A stretch of DNA of 64,000 nt, taken from NCBI GenBank assembly GCA_010015675.1, contig ML976979.1, positions 844,445-908,444 on the forward strand, written 5' to 3'. The notes beneath the pieces were generated by a model that worked only from the letters and a program-made list of their open reading frames with translations, was not told the DNA's origin and ran no database searches. Each line of letters begins with the position of its first letter. Position 1 is the stretch's first letter. A program made the translations under genes and the position numbers. The stretch is from Byssothecium circinans. Taxonomy: Eukaryota; Ascomycota; Dothideomycetes; Pleosporales; Massarinaceae. Shown piece by piece: positions 31,482 to 43,576 of the stretch.

Positions 31482-33551
31482 TCACCACCGACTCAATGCC
31501 CTGTTGACCTGATTCCTCGATATCCACGACGCTGAAGGTGCAGCCGTCACTGCGCTCGTCCTGAAGGTGGCACTCCCACCTGAAGTCGCCGCATGCGAGC
31601 TCGTCGTCTGAGCTTGTTCCCCGCCGTTCTCAATCGCCGAATACACACCCGCAACGTTTCCCTTGTTATACGCATTCGTGCTGTAGAACCACGCGATCTT
31701 CTTCATAATGGCGTTCTCGGTGTAGTCGGCAGCGTTATAGGGCTTGGGGCGGAACTGTTCCTCCATGGGGTTGATGAAGAGAGTATCGTTCGTGTAACCC
31801 CATTTTTCGAGGTTGGTCACGTTGAAGGCGACAAGCATGTCGTTGTCTTGGTGAACTAGGTTGTGGCAATGAAACATGTAGACACCAGGCCATGGCGCGT
31901 ACCGAGCGACGACTTTGACGGTCTCGCCTGGTGCCAACCACACGACATCCTTCATGCCTGCAGACTCGTAGGGCAGAACTGTGCCGCGACCGCCGGTACG
32001 GGAGAGCACTTGAAAGTCGACCAAGTGGATATGGACGGGGTGCGAGCCGCTGGCGACGCCGTTGCGAAGCGTCCAGATCTCGTCTTCGCCACGGGGTGGG
32101 CGCGTCAAGATACGATTTTCAATGTCTCTGAAGCCTACGCCGTTGATGACCCATTTGTCGTTTTCGCGCCCGAACGTGAAGTCCTTGGTGGGCGCATTTG
32201 TAGGCGGTGCGGGAATACTGCGAAGATTCTGAGGGACCTCTCCGTTGTTGCTGCTATCGCTGACGGAGTTTCCCACGATGAAGCGCATGACCATGTCTGT
32301 AGCAGGATAGTCGACCATTTCGCCCATGCCACGATCATTGCGCATGGTAATATTCTTGCCCGACCATTTCGCGAAGTCGAGAATGAGTTCGTAACGCTCA
32401 CCTTCAGCGAAGGCGAGTTTGTTGGTTGTGACGGGCCGGGAAAAGAGGCCGCCATCTGAGGCAATAACCTGGAAGTCTAGTTGATCTCCATCCAGACCTT
32501 CGTGGAAGGAGAGTGAAAAGGCTGCGAAGTCAGTATACGGTGCCTTGACATGGGAGTGGATATAGCTCACTTCTGCTGACGGCGCCGTCGAGCAAGCGCA
32601 ATCTGTATTTGCGCGGCTCGACATTAAAGTATGGCCACGGTTGCCCGTTGCTGTTTCTTATTAATATGTGAAGGCTGAATACCCATATCGACTCACACTT
32701 GAATGATATCCCCCCAAACTCCAGCTCCAGTATTGGTATCGAACTTCAAAGATCCGTCCGAGTTGTAAGACTTTGCAACGATCGTTAAAGGAACGTCGTA
32801 TTTGCCTTTTGGTAGGCCCAAGGCCTGTTCTTGGGGATCTGTGATAATGTAGCCACCTTCTTGTCCGCGGTAGGCGTTCTCAGCCGTCTCGAACTCGGTG
32901 TGATCCTGAAGCTGTCAGAAAGCCGATTTCTGCCTTTTTGGATGAACGTACATGATACCAGATTGTGCGCGCGTTTTGGGCATTGGGATAGTAATAATCC
33001 TTGTAGGATCCGGGTGTTGCGTAATCGCCCGCCCAGCCATCAAATGGTGCTCGATTGTACTGGCCATGAACATGAACTGACATGTTCGACGGTCCGTTGT
33101 TGGTGAATCGGACCACAGCCTCTGCATTGAAGACGATAAGTCTCTGACCAGTCTCAGATCTTGAAGCACTCACCTCGTCCTTGCTGCATGACAAAGTATG
33201 GCCCCGGAGACATGCCGTCATAGCCTTGTAGTTCAGTCGCAGGTAAATTCGGGTAGATTTGCTTCTTGAAGGTCTTGAGCTCCAGCTCGTAGTAATCGAT
33301 CTCCGCACCGGTAGAGTCATCGGTCCAGGTACTTGAGTAAGGTCAGCTTGAAACTAGCTACAGATCAAAACTACGTACTACTTCTTCGTCTTTTGCGGTG
33401 AAATAGGGAGTGGGTACTCAAAGTACCATGTGTATTCAGGGCTGATCCACCGTCCAGATGGTGCAGGCCTCTGGCTGTTGGCTCCTTGCGCATTCGTATG
33501 CACAAATAACGCAGAAGCGAAGGCAAGCTTCGCTAAATGAGGCACAAGCAT
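31482..33551 (-). CDS. Secreted multicopper oxidase, bilirubin-oxidase/CotA type
   Basis: Six exons on the minus strand (33551-33379, 33331-33174, 33121-32952, 32905-32697, 32656-32571, 32521-31482) join in frame to about 611 residues. A signal peptide covers roughly residues 1-23 (MLVPHLAKLAFASALFVHTNAQG). All four copper-ligand blocks are visible: HVHGQ, WYHDH (rebuilt across intron 3), HPVHIHLVDF and HCHNLVHQDNDML. The residue ten after the block-4 cysteine is Met, the axial type-1 ligand seen in bilirubin oxidase and CotA, whereas many basidiomycete laccases have Phe or Leu. The enzyme should oxidise phenols or tetrapyrroles with four-electron reduction of oxygen to water. The C-terminal tail (about 45 residues) is Ser/Thr/Ala-rich, and a GPI signal is not evident. 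Introns are 47-52 nt apart from one of 40 nt. Confidence 0.92.
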
Positions 33552-36500
33552 AATTTGAGAGAAGAAATGTTCCAACAGAGAAGCCAAGGTATCGAAGTGA
33601 AGTGTGCACATGTTCCAAGCGCGACCTTGAAGGGCCTTTAAAGAAATCCCTGACGCATTTCCGATGCCCATGTTTACCATGCCAGCAGCCAAAATTGCCA
33701 TCGGCACATAAAAGAATGGTCGCGTGTTACACTAGCAATGTAGGTACCGCTTCAGGTACCGCTTCAGGTGCCGCTTCATAGTAGTGTGGTGACTTGTACG
33801 ACGATGATTGGAAGATCGATGAGCGCAGGCTTGGTGTATGATGTTATCACAATTTGACTTTACAAAGCCGTCTGTACGATCGACAGCTAAAGAAATAACT
33901 AAACTTAGTGCCCGGCGCAAGCGGACTACCGGTATCCTGTCAATCTAGATCTTCGTGCATTGCTCATGGCCATCTCAGTGGAGTTCACACTGCTGTTTGC
34001 CTTGGTAATGCTCAATGGACGAAGTAAGGGGCTGATACTGGATAAGTGTGTAAACCCTATATAGACCAGGAATAGGAGCGTGGCAGAGACACGCGAGAAA
34101 ATTCATAGTGAAGATGTTGTGTGGGAGTGGGGAGCCTTTGAGATCCCGAGATCAGCGATATTGGCGTGCCTACGCTAGCCGTAAACAGCACGCTAGTGCC
34201 ACTTCACACGAAACATCCTTTCATCGTCTCATCACGATTCCATCGCCAACGACACAGTTCTTCCGCGCCTTCAGACGCCTCAAGCGCCCCCCTCTGAAGG
34301 GTACCACTTCCATGAGTGGACACAGTTTTATTTTCCTGAGTGTTGGGAGCCAGTCGGAGACTTGCGAAACCCCGTGGAATCGCTTGTGCAGCTCCACCCC
34401 GCACGTTTTACGCATTTGACATTCGGAGTGAAGATGCTTTCCCCTCGAATTCACCTCAACGGAACCTTTGAAGCTTGAGCTTCGCGTTAATCAGAACAAA
34501 CCGAAGAAGCTTCATGTGTACGTCGACTTAGGCCGTAAAGATTCGCGGGGGACGGAAAGGTACTTCGCCGAGCCTTCGACGCGATGTTGACCGAAGGGCC
34601 TCCAGATTCGAAGTGAAGGTCATCCACATGACTGATATCGCCAATATCCACGTTTGATTCCCTGGGAAACTTGACATCATCCCTCGCTCCCATCGAACAT
34701 GCTCTGTTGTGACTGCTCCAACCCGTTGTTTTGCAAAGCCACGCAGAGCTCACGATGCAGGTCCAAGCCTTTGGCACGTACCCATCTCTCAATCCGGTCA
34801 CACAGACGTCATGGTCAAAGCCCCAAACCGGATCGGAACCAGTGGGGCGAACTTGTACTAGTCCAACCGTGTTTAGCACAGCTCTACGGCGTATATTTCT
34901 GCGTACACTCACCGAAATCTGAACTGTGGACCAGGAGGTGCGATCGAGGAGGCAAAAGCAGGGGTTGACCAGCTGCTCGAGTACCGGAGAAACAGTATCC
35001 GAAATGTATCCATCGAGGATGCCTGCAGCCGTTCCTGATTTGTGCACGGTGTGGGAGTTCGCCTTGTCTCAACGCGTATTGGACTGTGGTCCTCCTGGCT
35101 CATTCACCATCTTATTGAGCACTCGGACCATGGGTCCATGACTCCCACTCTGACGTTCCCTGGTCTTGTCTGAGCGGAAATAACTCGATGGTGCCGGCAT
35201 TAAATTTAACGTCGTGCTCTGCAAAAGAAGCCCCCACCTACGTCGGTGTCCTCACTTTGGAAGGAGATGATGGTTTTCCTGGGCTATCAAAGATGCAAGA
35301 TGATCACATTGGAGTCTCGAAATTGCTCTGTCATGCTCACCGTGTAACACCTTCTTCTACGGCCAAGAACAATCACATGTCAAGAATTTTTATTGGTTAT
35401 GTGTAAAAAACATACGGTATGTGAGTTCACCTGCAGGCCACATGCAGCCCGCTTACATTTGGACGAATGACATAAGCCTTCGGAGAATAGGCCGGGTGGT
35501 CAGCAATCAGCCTCATTTGGACACGCGGAGCGGCCCCTGGGGCTCTGCGGGACTCGCCGCTTTCAATACTCACCCTCGTCCGCAAAGAGCTAACTTCCTG
35601 TCTTATCTTACGTGGAGGGATTTGTATCCATCAATCATCGTCCATTTCCTACTCGGTCGACATGCCAAATGCATGATGCGCATACACGACAGCTCATCTA
35701 CTATCGCGGCGGAAAATTCACTCGGCATGCAGCATTTATCCCCTGCTAGGGATGCCATGTCTTGTCTTGCTCGATGCCATTTGGAGGGATATACGATCGA
35801 AGGCTCCAGCCAATACCCCAAGGCTGTCTGTTTCAAAGCCAATGTTGATGACGACCAGGTACGTTGTCTTGAAGATGATCATTGCACTATCACGAGCCAA
35901 ACCCGCATAGACGCTGTGGCGTCCAAGTACGGCATGTATGCTAGCTGTGGCTCAGTCCAGGATGTCTGCATACAATAATCAGCCACCGACCTCTCCAACA
36001 GACGTTGCGTGGATTGGCGCATGGGATCCATGCTGTGCAAATCACTGGCGAACGCTGCGTTGTTGTGGCTGGATTCAGCAACGGCAGCCTCCGTCATCAA
36101 TGCATTTTGACGGCTCATGTCAAGCCAAGCATATGCAAGTCAGTTGAACCGGGTTTCCGGCAGTGCGCGGGAGGCATACTGTGGTGTAGTATCTAAAAAG
36201 TGTTAGCGTCTGCTCGGGCCTCACGATAGTCTAAGTTGTCGTAGAGCGTCGTACTTTGCGAAGGAATTCCAAAAAGTCGCAAAGACACCCAACAAAACGT
36301 TCTTGACGAATCAGAAAAAGTGGCATTGGGCCTATTTCCTCGGCTGTGGATTTTAATTCGCAGCACAGACTTTGGAGAATACCAGACAAGGATCATGTCA
36401 CCCTCTCCTGTGATCCTTCCGGGGACCAAGCAGTCGGATGCAGAGTTCGACCCTACATCACCGCTCTACATGGATGATTGTTCGACCCCCGATCATGAAG

Positions 36501-37363
36501 AGTCAAGAAAATTTAATACCCAAAACCGGCAGGTTTGCGAAGAGGATGCAAGAGTGTCGAAAGAGATCGAGCTACACTTTCCGACCCTACGGACTTCGAG
36601 TAAGGAACTATTTCGGCTGCAAAAAATACATCAACCCCCGGTCGCACACGCCACAGTGGCAAAGTCTGTTAGCCCCATCCGCGGCTAAAGCCACCTTTGC
36701 GAGATTGTACCATTCCAATGGACTCTGTCCTTGTGTAACCCACGGGTAGAGTGCAAGGTGCTTCTCGATGCTGCACGAATCATCAGCAGAAGCGAACTGC
36801 TTCATCGCTTGACTATTGACGAAACTGTCACTGAGCTATCCTTCGGATGGAGCATTCAAATGCAGTTGGCGAGCTACATTCACCGAGTATACATTCGCTT
36901 ACCGCTTGGCATGCAACTTTATCTGGGTTGTAGTCTCCACATACACACGGGAGACTGCACGTACCAGCTGTCAGATATGCTCTTAGAGCCTCGGCCGCCA
37001 TCTAATTCCTTTGTGGATACTGCGTGCACAACGTCATGAGGATCCGCATTAGAGTATGGGGGCGAGCATGCTGCAGCTATGTCGAATTTCCACATACTCA
37101 AACTGTACCATGCCGCCTTCCTTTTCTAGACCCCATACCAAGACAGCCTCTTTGGAGAGATCATCAGCTGAATATTGCTGTCTTCTGGATTATGAATCCT
37201 CCTGCTCGATTAGGACCGAAGCCATACCCAACTACGAAAGTGTCCCCTTCACCTCTTGGTTATATACTCGAGCTCGGTCTTTACGACGTTATCAGGATCA
37301 GGCTCGAAAGCTAACAGAATCCTTTTCAAGAAGTTTCCAAGTTTTTGCTCGGCCGCACCGAAT
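33552..37363. other. 3.8-kb gene-poor region
   Basis: Many short open frames on both strands, the longest about 185 residues (34487-35047 minus, 35421-35978 plus). None has recognisable domains, signal peptides or credible splicing. A frame around 36395-36688 (MSPSPVILPGTKQSD...) is acidic and protein-like in composition, and could be an exon of the gene that starts or continues at 37364. I cannot support a gene here. Confidence 0.35.
33742..33777. repeat. 12-bp tandem repeat, three copies
   Basis: AGGTACCGCTTC occurs twice and then AGGTGCCGCTTC, directly adjacent. It lies about 190 bp upstream of the multicopper oxidase start, in its promoter region, so it could be a regulatory tandem or slippage. 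Confidence 0.85.
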
Positions 37364-38150
37364 ATGTTAGACCTCTTCCTTATGAAGCCACCGGATGCGG
37401 AGGAGAAAGGCGAAGGTCAGGAGCAGCATCAGAACCAAGCTCGACCATCTGGTAGTCAAGTGCGTCTTTCTGGAATCGGCCTTGGGCCTCATGTTATGAG
37501 TTCACAGCACTGACATGACGTTGTAGACTCCGAACTCGCCGCATCAACAGTCGTACGAAAGTCCAAACCCACGACAGCACTTCTCACGACACAACACTCC
37601 TTCGACTTCAAGCACCTATCCTCCAAGTCAACCGGCCAGTTCGCCGGAGAGTGCCACTTCCCCATCCTCTCCAACAGGTCAGGGGGGGTACGCTGCATCA
37701 TCGCCACAGAATTACTACCAACAAACGCCGGTGTCAGGCCAACCGTACACACAGCAAACTCAAAACGCCTATGCGTATTCACAATATCCTAGTCAGGCCT
37801 CCTATCCACCTGCGATCTACACGTATACTCCGCAACCTCAGGCAACCTACGCCTCATACCCCACTACAACTGTGCCAAGTAACCAGCCAGGTTATCCGCA
37901 GTACAGCACTGGACAGTACACAGCAATGCGGCATTTGGTTCCACAAGGCACGCCTCAGCTGAGCAGTGGGTATAACACGGGCAAGGAGCCAGTATCGTAT
38001 TCAACGTCTCCATACCCGGCCTCATCGTATACGACTTCCCCATATCCTCCAGCTCCAACCTATCAATATGCGCCGCATCCATCCGCAGGCCAGTATCCAC
38101 AGTATACTCCCGGAACTGGATCCCCACTTTATCCTCCTCAAGGCAGGTAG
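37364..38150 (+). CDS. Gln/Pro/Ser/Tyr-rich low-complexity protein, start uncertain
   Basis: Two exons (37364-37459 and 37527-38150; 67-nt intron GTGCGT...TTGTAG with a CTGACATGACG branch region) give 239 residues if the first Met is the start. After MLDLFLMKPPDAEEKGEGQ the protein is a prion-like low-complexity tract dominated by Q, P, S, Y and T (repeats such as YSTSPYPASSYTTSPYPP). I recognise no domain. The open frame extends further upstream, so the real N terminus may lie in an earlier exon, and this may be only the C-terminal tail of a longer protein such as a transcription or RNA-binding factor. Confidence 0.5.
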
Positions 38151-40888
38151 TTTTGGAAGCGCATTCTCTTTGGGTCACATTTGAGCAACGAGGGCTTGTA
38201 TTCTTTCTCTATCTTATCTTGATGAGCACCGCTCACATATCCCTTTCACCGTCCACCCCTTCTATTCACCATGACCGATACCCCTTACCTTTGCACATTT
38301 CTTTGACTGTTACAATCTGTGATTTCCTTGGGTTTGAATTGTATAACAGTTTCCTTTGGGTTTAGGAGCATGATGGCTCTTTGGAAATGGTCTCGTTACG
38401 AATAGTTTTACGACATATCAAAAGTTTCTTATCATAAAACAAAGTCTCTCGTACCCAATTCTCTCGCATTCAAATTCTCGTTGTGATCGTTTTCGTATTG
38501 CATCTCGTATCCTCACGTATCCGCATCATGCATCTACTCTCCTTGGTCCATCAATCGGCTGTCTCCGCAATCTCGTAATATTCAATGCCAAAATCGTATG
38601 ATATCTGCATCACCTCCATCCAAAATCAAGCGGCAGGTGGTACATCTTCCTCCGTCCCGCATGCTTCGGTCCTACTTCTTTTCGCAGACTCCTCCCCGTC
38701 AATCCAATGCATGATCCTCTCTCACGCCCTATCTTTTGCCACCCCCATATACCATCAACACCCAAAGCAGCAGACACTTCCCCACATGCACTCCTCGATG
38801 GATTCATTCATGCACTCCTCCCGCCGCACTGATCGCAGCAGTATCAGCCGCGTATACTGACATAAGCAACATGCCCTTGCTAGACCATCCCCCAACGCCA
38901 ATTCCAGTCGCCCACATACTACGTATCGGTGTATCCGAGAGGCCCGGCACATTTGGTGGAAAGTCAGATTTGGGAGGTTTTCTGCCTCAGGGATCGGACT
39001 CTGGCTAGTGGCGCAGCATACGGCAGCCACAGGCAGCCACAGGTTGGCATCCTTCGTACACGGAACTCCGCTGAACGGCCTGTTCGAGATTATAATTCGG
39101 AGGGCAGTTTTTCACGGCCGAGTGCTGTCGTAAGTCGTGGTGGATTCCGAATGTCGGAATAGCAGTTGCAATGTAGAACGGGGTCCGAGGTGGAACAGCA
39201 CATGACATGATGCTGAGATGTGTTGGGGCCGTAACGTGGAGATACTATTGTTTGCAAGGCAGAATTTAGTCAGCGGGGACAGCCGCGGTGGCCGTCATGG
39301 TAAAAAGTGGAAATGCTACTTGGTGCAAGATGGTGATGGTAAGGGGTAAGCGGCTAGCTAGGTTGGGTTAGCGCGTGCCGTTGAAATCTCCGGCGGGTGT
39401 TCGTTCCTTTGCCCGAGCTTTCTCACACGTCACACCCAACATGATCACTTTCACATGTAACCGTATCGATCGATATATGCAGAGTGTATCCGTGTTCCTT
39501 GGTAGCGCTCAATGACACTTGGCGACCCCTTACTGGTGATCTACGATTCAGAACGTATGGACCGGATCGCTTCTTGGCCTTGATTTCTGTGCTGGAAGGA
39601 TGATCTTTGGGCTGCTCAGAAGGACATATTGCGGCATCCTCGTAAACCAATGTCTTAGTTTTGCCAATCAGGCAGCTTCAAAGTGTACGGCGCAATCTCG
39701 ATCCTGGATACTATTATGGTAGACGTCGTTAAAAGGTCAACACCTAACCATCCTCTTACATAACTACGCCGAAAAGCACCGCAAGAAGTATTCAATTTCT
39801 GCGGAATCGTAACCCCGTATCCTGTTTAGTTATTAGCCGCTCACTTCAATCCCAAATAGCGTCGTTACTCCATATCGATATCAGCTCGGATGTTTTCCAC
39901 AATCATGCATGGTGCTGGGAAAAGAAGGTCATAAGAGTGGATAATCATCGAGACCAAGCTAGAGAAACAGGAACACATCGGTTTCATTGGGGCGTTCGTA
40001 GGTAATACAAGTACGATGGCGCCCAAACCTAGGAAATGCCATGAAAGCAGGTGTGGGGAAAATGTTTCGAAAGTAGTCAGAACGCTGGTTACTATAGGTG
40101 ATTTTCGAAATCAGAACTGAACGAAGTTATCCGTTTTATCGGTGGGACAGAATGGAGGCGATTTGGATATACCTACATGCCAATGGAGAGAATTCCTGTA
40201 CATGTAACCTTTCAGTTAAAAGCGTGAAAACTAATCCTTAGCCTTGTGTATGTAAATCTTTTATAGCTTATCAAGGGTATATTCAGCATTATATACTCTT
40301 GTAATTTCAACGTTCACGGATATGGGCTACCTTAGGGCTACTAATACAAACCCTGTATAACTTATCCAGTGCTTGAAAGATGAAGAGAAAAGAAAGAGCG
40401 AACAATAAAGAGTTGAGGGTTAAAAGGGGGCTGGTCAGGTCATTTGACATAACACACTAAGGGTACGTAAGCAAGACGATCTTCGCAAGATGATTGTTAT
40501 CAACAAAGCGAATACTAGAAGTACAACCCTTTTTATGAACCAACTAGTCAACTGAGTTGAGATTCATAGTCTGATAATCTAAGAAGTGTGGAGAAACCCC
40601 TGCCGACAAAACACGCAAGCTATACCCTCTTTTATGACGAAAGATCATCACATCCCTAACACAAAGTCCCGTATCAAACACTGCGACACAATCTGCATAA
40701 GATTTTTAAAACTGTCTACTCTGCAATCTCTCCATCCCTAAATTCACCAGCCTTATGTTCTTTCCCTCTAACATCTTCATCTCCCCCTCCAACCTCTTCA
40801 ACTCGTTTATCTTCCTGCATAGTTCTTGCTTATATCCTTCTATACTAATGCACGAAAAAAGACCCACTACGTAACTTAAAAATACTAC
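38151..40888. other. 2.7-kb region without recognisable genes
   Basis: Becomes AT-rich beyond about 39.8 kb. It holds an isolated inverted copy of the 142-bp repeat (listed separately). No coding frame with supportable features was found. Confidence 0.4.
40195..40350 (-). repeat. Solitary inverted copy of the 142-bp repeat
   Basis: Read on the minus strand it contains TAGCCCATATCCGTGAACG, GAATATACCC..GATAAGCTAT and AAGGATTAGTTTTCACGCTTTTA, in the same order as the units at 51960-52811. This shows the repeat is dispersed as well as tandem. Confidence 0.65.
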
Positions 40889-41160
40889 CTAAACAACTGT
40901 AAATACACGATCATCGCTATTGGTTCTCGTTTGACGTGTAACCGCACCGACGACGTCTTTTAGGTTGTTGGATACCTCTAATGCTTTACAGCTAACAATT
41001 AACGCTTCGAGGCTCTTCTTGAGAATGAATTTGGTTTCTTCCGAGGCGATGCGCTCGAAGACGGCCTTCACGAGATCATTCTCCTTTTGGCGTAGCTCGG
41101 CCGCCTCAAAGTAATCGTGGAGGGTAAACGGGACGTTGTTGTAATGGTATGTGCGATAGA
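40889..41160 (-). pseudogene. Possible gene remnant near the BTB gene
   Basis: An open frame read on the minus strand encodes about 90 residues (FYRTYHYNNVPFTLHDYFEAAE... to a stop at 40889). It has a strongly protein-like, helical composition but no usable start codon or splice acceptor upstream. Its segment SEETKFILKKSLEALIVSCKA loosely resembles the C-terminal half of the BTB protein 0.7 kb upstream (AEGTSQLLKRVIDSHYQTCIA). A decayed paralogue is possible; this is inference from weak similarity. Confidence 0.3.
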
Positions 41161-41836
41161 ATACAGTATGTAGATGTTAAAGCAGAGGAATAGCTTGCAG
41201 GACCGGACTTTTGCTAATCCTTTGAATGGTGGAAGCTGCTGAGGCCTTAGGGGGCTTCTTTTAGTAGAGGAGTGCCGCTGGTTGAAGAGACGCCCGGCGT
41301 GGATGTGAAGTGTATTGCCGCTCGCAGAAGATAGTGATAGCCACACGTTTTCATGAATCTGATGCAAGCGTCCAGAAGTATTGGATGGGATGATTTGATG
41401 GTGTTGGCGAGGTTGGATGTAAGGCGAGGAAACTCACTGTCGAATTCAGGAAGTCTTTGTCAAGGAGTTGCGAGCGGCTCCAGATACCATCGCTTATTTT
41501 TGGAAAAGTTGGGATACACGCGCATGCCTCACAGCTTCATCAAGATAGATAGTTCAGAACATTTTATAGTGCTTTCTTTCTCTCACATTGGCTGGGTTCA
41601 AACACTATCAATTTCAAAGAGGTAAGAGGGGTAAAATTTGATACTGTGAATGCCTTGGGCCCATGTCGTGACTAATAGTCTCAATCTAGGCCCATTCCTC
41701 AATTTCACCAGAAATTGAGAAGCAAATAAAGCTTGAACCTAGATCCCTTCCCCATACTGAAGTCCACCCAGATCTACCAGGACAGGAGCATTAGCCTCAC
41801 CTACTTTAGTAACCGATAGTTTCATAATCACCACAC
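41161..41836. other. Intergenic downstream of the BTB gene
   Basis: No coding frame could be supported. It probably includes the 3' untranslated region of the BTB gene. Confidence 0.4.
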
Positions 41837-42654
41837 TTATAGCATGCGGCGGGTTGATTTCGGTTTCTGAAGAATGACAAAGTCTGCATCTCCACAGCTG
41901 CAGACCGATCGGTGGACGTTGAACATGCCTCGTCGAAGATGCTCCAAAGCCACATCTGCTCTGAAAAGACTGTATCTCTGCATCAGATCCTTGAATTCCT
42001 TGGTCTTGATGAAGACGAAGTCCTTCCCATGGTCGTAAACACAAGCAGCAAGCGCTTTCCCCAGAGGTTCGTTCGCAGCTATGCAGGTTTGGTAGTGAGA
42101 GTCGATGACGCGTTTGAGTAGTTGAGAAGTTCCTTCGGCTAGTATGGCAGTGACGTCCTTGACGATAGGCTGGTATAGCCACTTGACGTCGTATTTGTCT
42201 GCGACTAAATAAAGCTCCATGGCGATAAAGGCTTGCTTGGTCTTGTCGCCGCCAGTACGCTTCAACACTGCATCCGCATCGTAGTCATCGTCGTAGATAA
42301 ACTTGAGCATGAGCTCGAATTTGTCAGGATCGTCGTCGTGGAGCTCCATTGTATTCGCCGTAGCCTCCTACAAATACAATTAAAAGTCATGTTCAATAAA
42401 CTTATATCCGACGTCGTGGTCTTGAAGATTTTCACCTACCTTGAAGTTGCCCGTAAAAGCTTTCATAAAGTACGAAGATCTCTGGGACAAGATGGCCTTG
42501 TGGGCATGATATTCGCGGACGGTGCCATTGTGGATCTGCTTGAGTTTGACGTCGGAGAGGACGGGATTGTTGAAGAGCCTGTAGAAAGGTTATTATTGTG
42601 ACGTAGCCTTTACATGATTGGAAGTACTTACGTTGCAGTCATTTCGTTGCCCAT
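41837..42654 (-). CDS. BTB/POZ-domain protein
   Basis: Three exons (42654-42632, 42578-42440, 42367-41837) join in frame to about 230 residues. The BTB fold is visible in order: LFNNPVLSDVKLKQ, the helix with YHAHKAILSQRSSYFMKAFTGNFKE, then LHDDDPDKFELMLKFIYDDDYD and the following helices with LYLVADKYDVKWL. In fungi such stand-alone BTB proteins usually serve as protein-interaction modules, some as Cullin-3 adaptors. There is no Kelch, MATH or DNA-binding partner domain here. The C-terminal 90 residues hold a Cys-containing segment (SVCSCGDADF) near the end. The first exon is only 23 nt, supported by clean GTAAGT and CTACAG signals. Confidence 0.85.
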
Positions 42655-43576
42655 AGTCGTCACCTTGGCAAGTCGTTTTAGGATGGAGGTGGAAGTCTTG
42701 GTGGAGGAACACGCGGGATATAGGAATTCGCTAGCGCGGCTTTACAAGCTAAAGTGAAGGTAAATGAGGTCTCTAGCTTCATTAGAGGTGAAGGTGAAGG
42801 GGAGGTGAAGGTCTATTGCGCTCTTCCGCGTTCTCTCACTGTCCAACTCTATCCCTACTTTACATGTCTCTCACTTGGAGTGAGGCTGAGCAGAAATAGT
42901 CTTGATGGCTGGGACTTCTCATCGGGACGTTCTCAGAAATGCAATATCAAGTGAATGGCAATTGTATTTAATCTCAATGTACCCTTCGTGTATGACACAC
43001 GAGTGACCAAGATGAATTGGTCGTCTTGTAGAAAATCGAGCCCCCTAAAGATGGCACGCATTCGGCTCCCTACTCTCGTGCGAGCTCAGTGTCGCCTTTG
43101 ATTTGTTGAGGATTACTCAAAGATGTCTGCTCTACGACTTTTGATATCACGGGAAATCTATATCGAATAAATAGGAGCTTTAAATGGGTGCAGAGTGCGG
43201 ACAGAGCAAGAGACCCTGAGATGGGCTCGTGTTCTTCCGTTCTTGTGCCTGCGAATGATTGCTCTATTGTTAAAACTAACCAGAAAGCCTCAAAGGTACT
43301 TTCCAGTTCACAGCAGCACATTGGAGTCCTGGGTTGATCAATGAGCAACCCAACTTTGGTGTGAAGTAACGAGGTGATGAGCCGCCACTTCAAGGCGTAG
43401 GCCGAATCCAGAAACGATTCAAGGCTCCCAGTTAGAGTTGGATATGCTGTTGATGTAGCTCTGCTATATTTATATTAATTTGGCGTGGTGGATTTCCGCG
43501 TTCGGGCTTCATTTACTGTGGTGAATGAGTCTCAACCTCTCAACTTCACTTCTCGGATGCGTCTCCCCGCCACCTC
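42655..43576. other. Intergenic, no gene seen
   Basis: Upstream of the BTB gene and before the satellite block. Nothing coding could be supported. Confidence 0.45.

Noticed and set aside
34487..35047. 186-codon minus-strand frame
   Set aside because: No domain, no splice context, and overlapping frames of similar length on the other strand.
35421..35978. 185-codon plus-strand frame
   Set aside because: Cys- and His-bearing but without any spacing that matches a known finger, and no promoter or leader signals.
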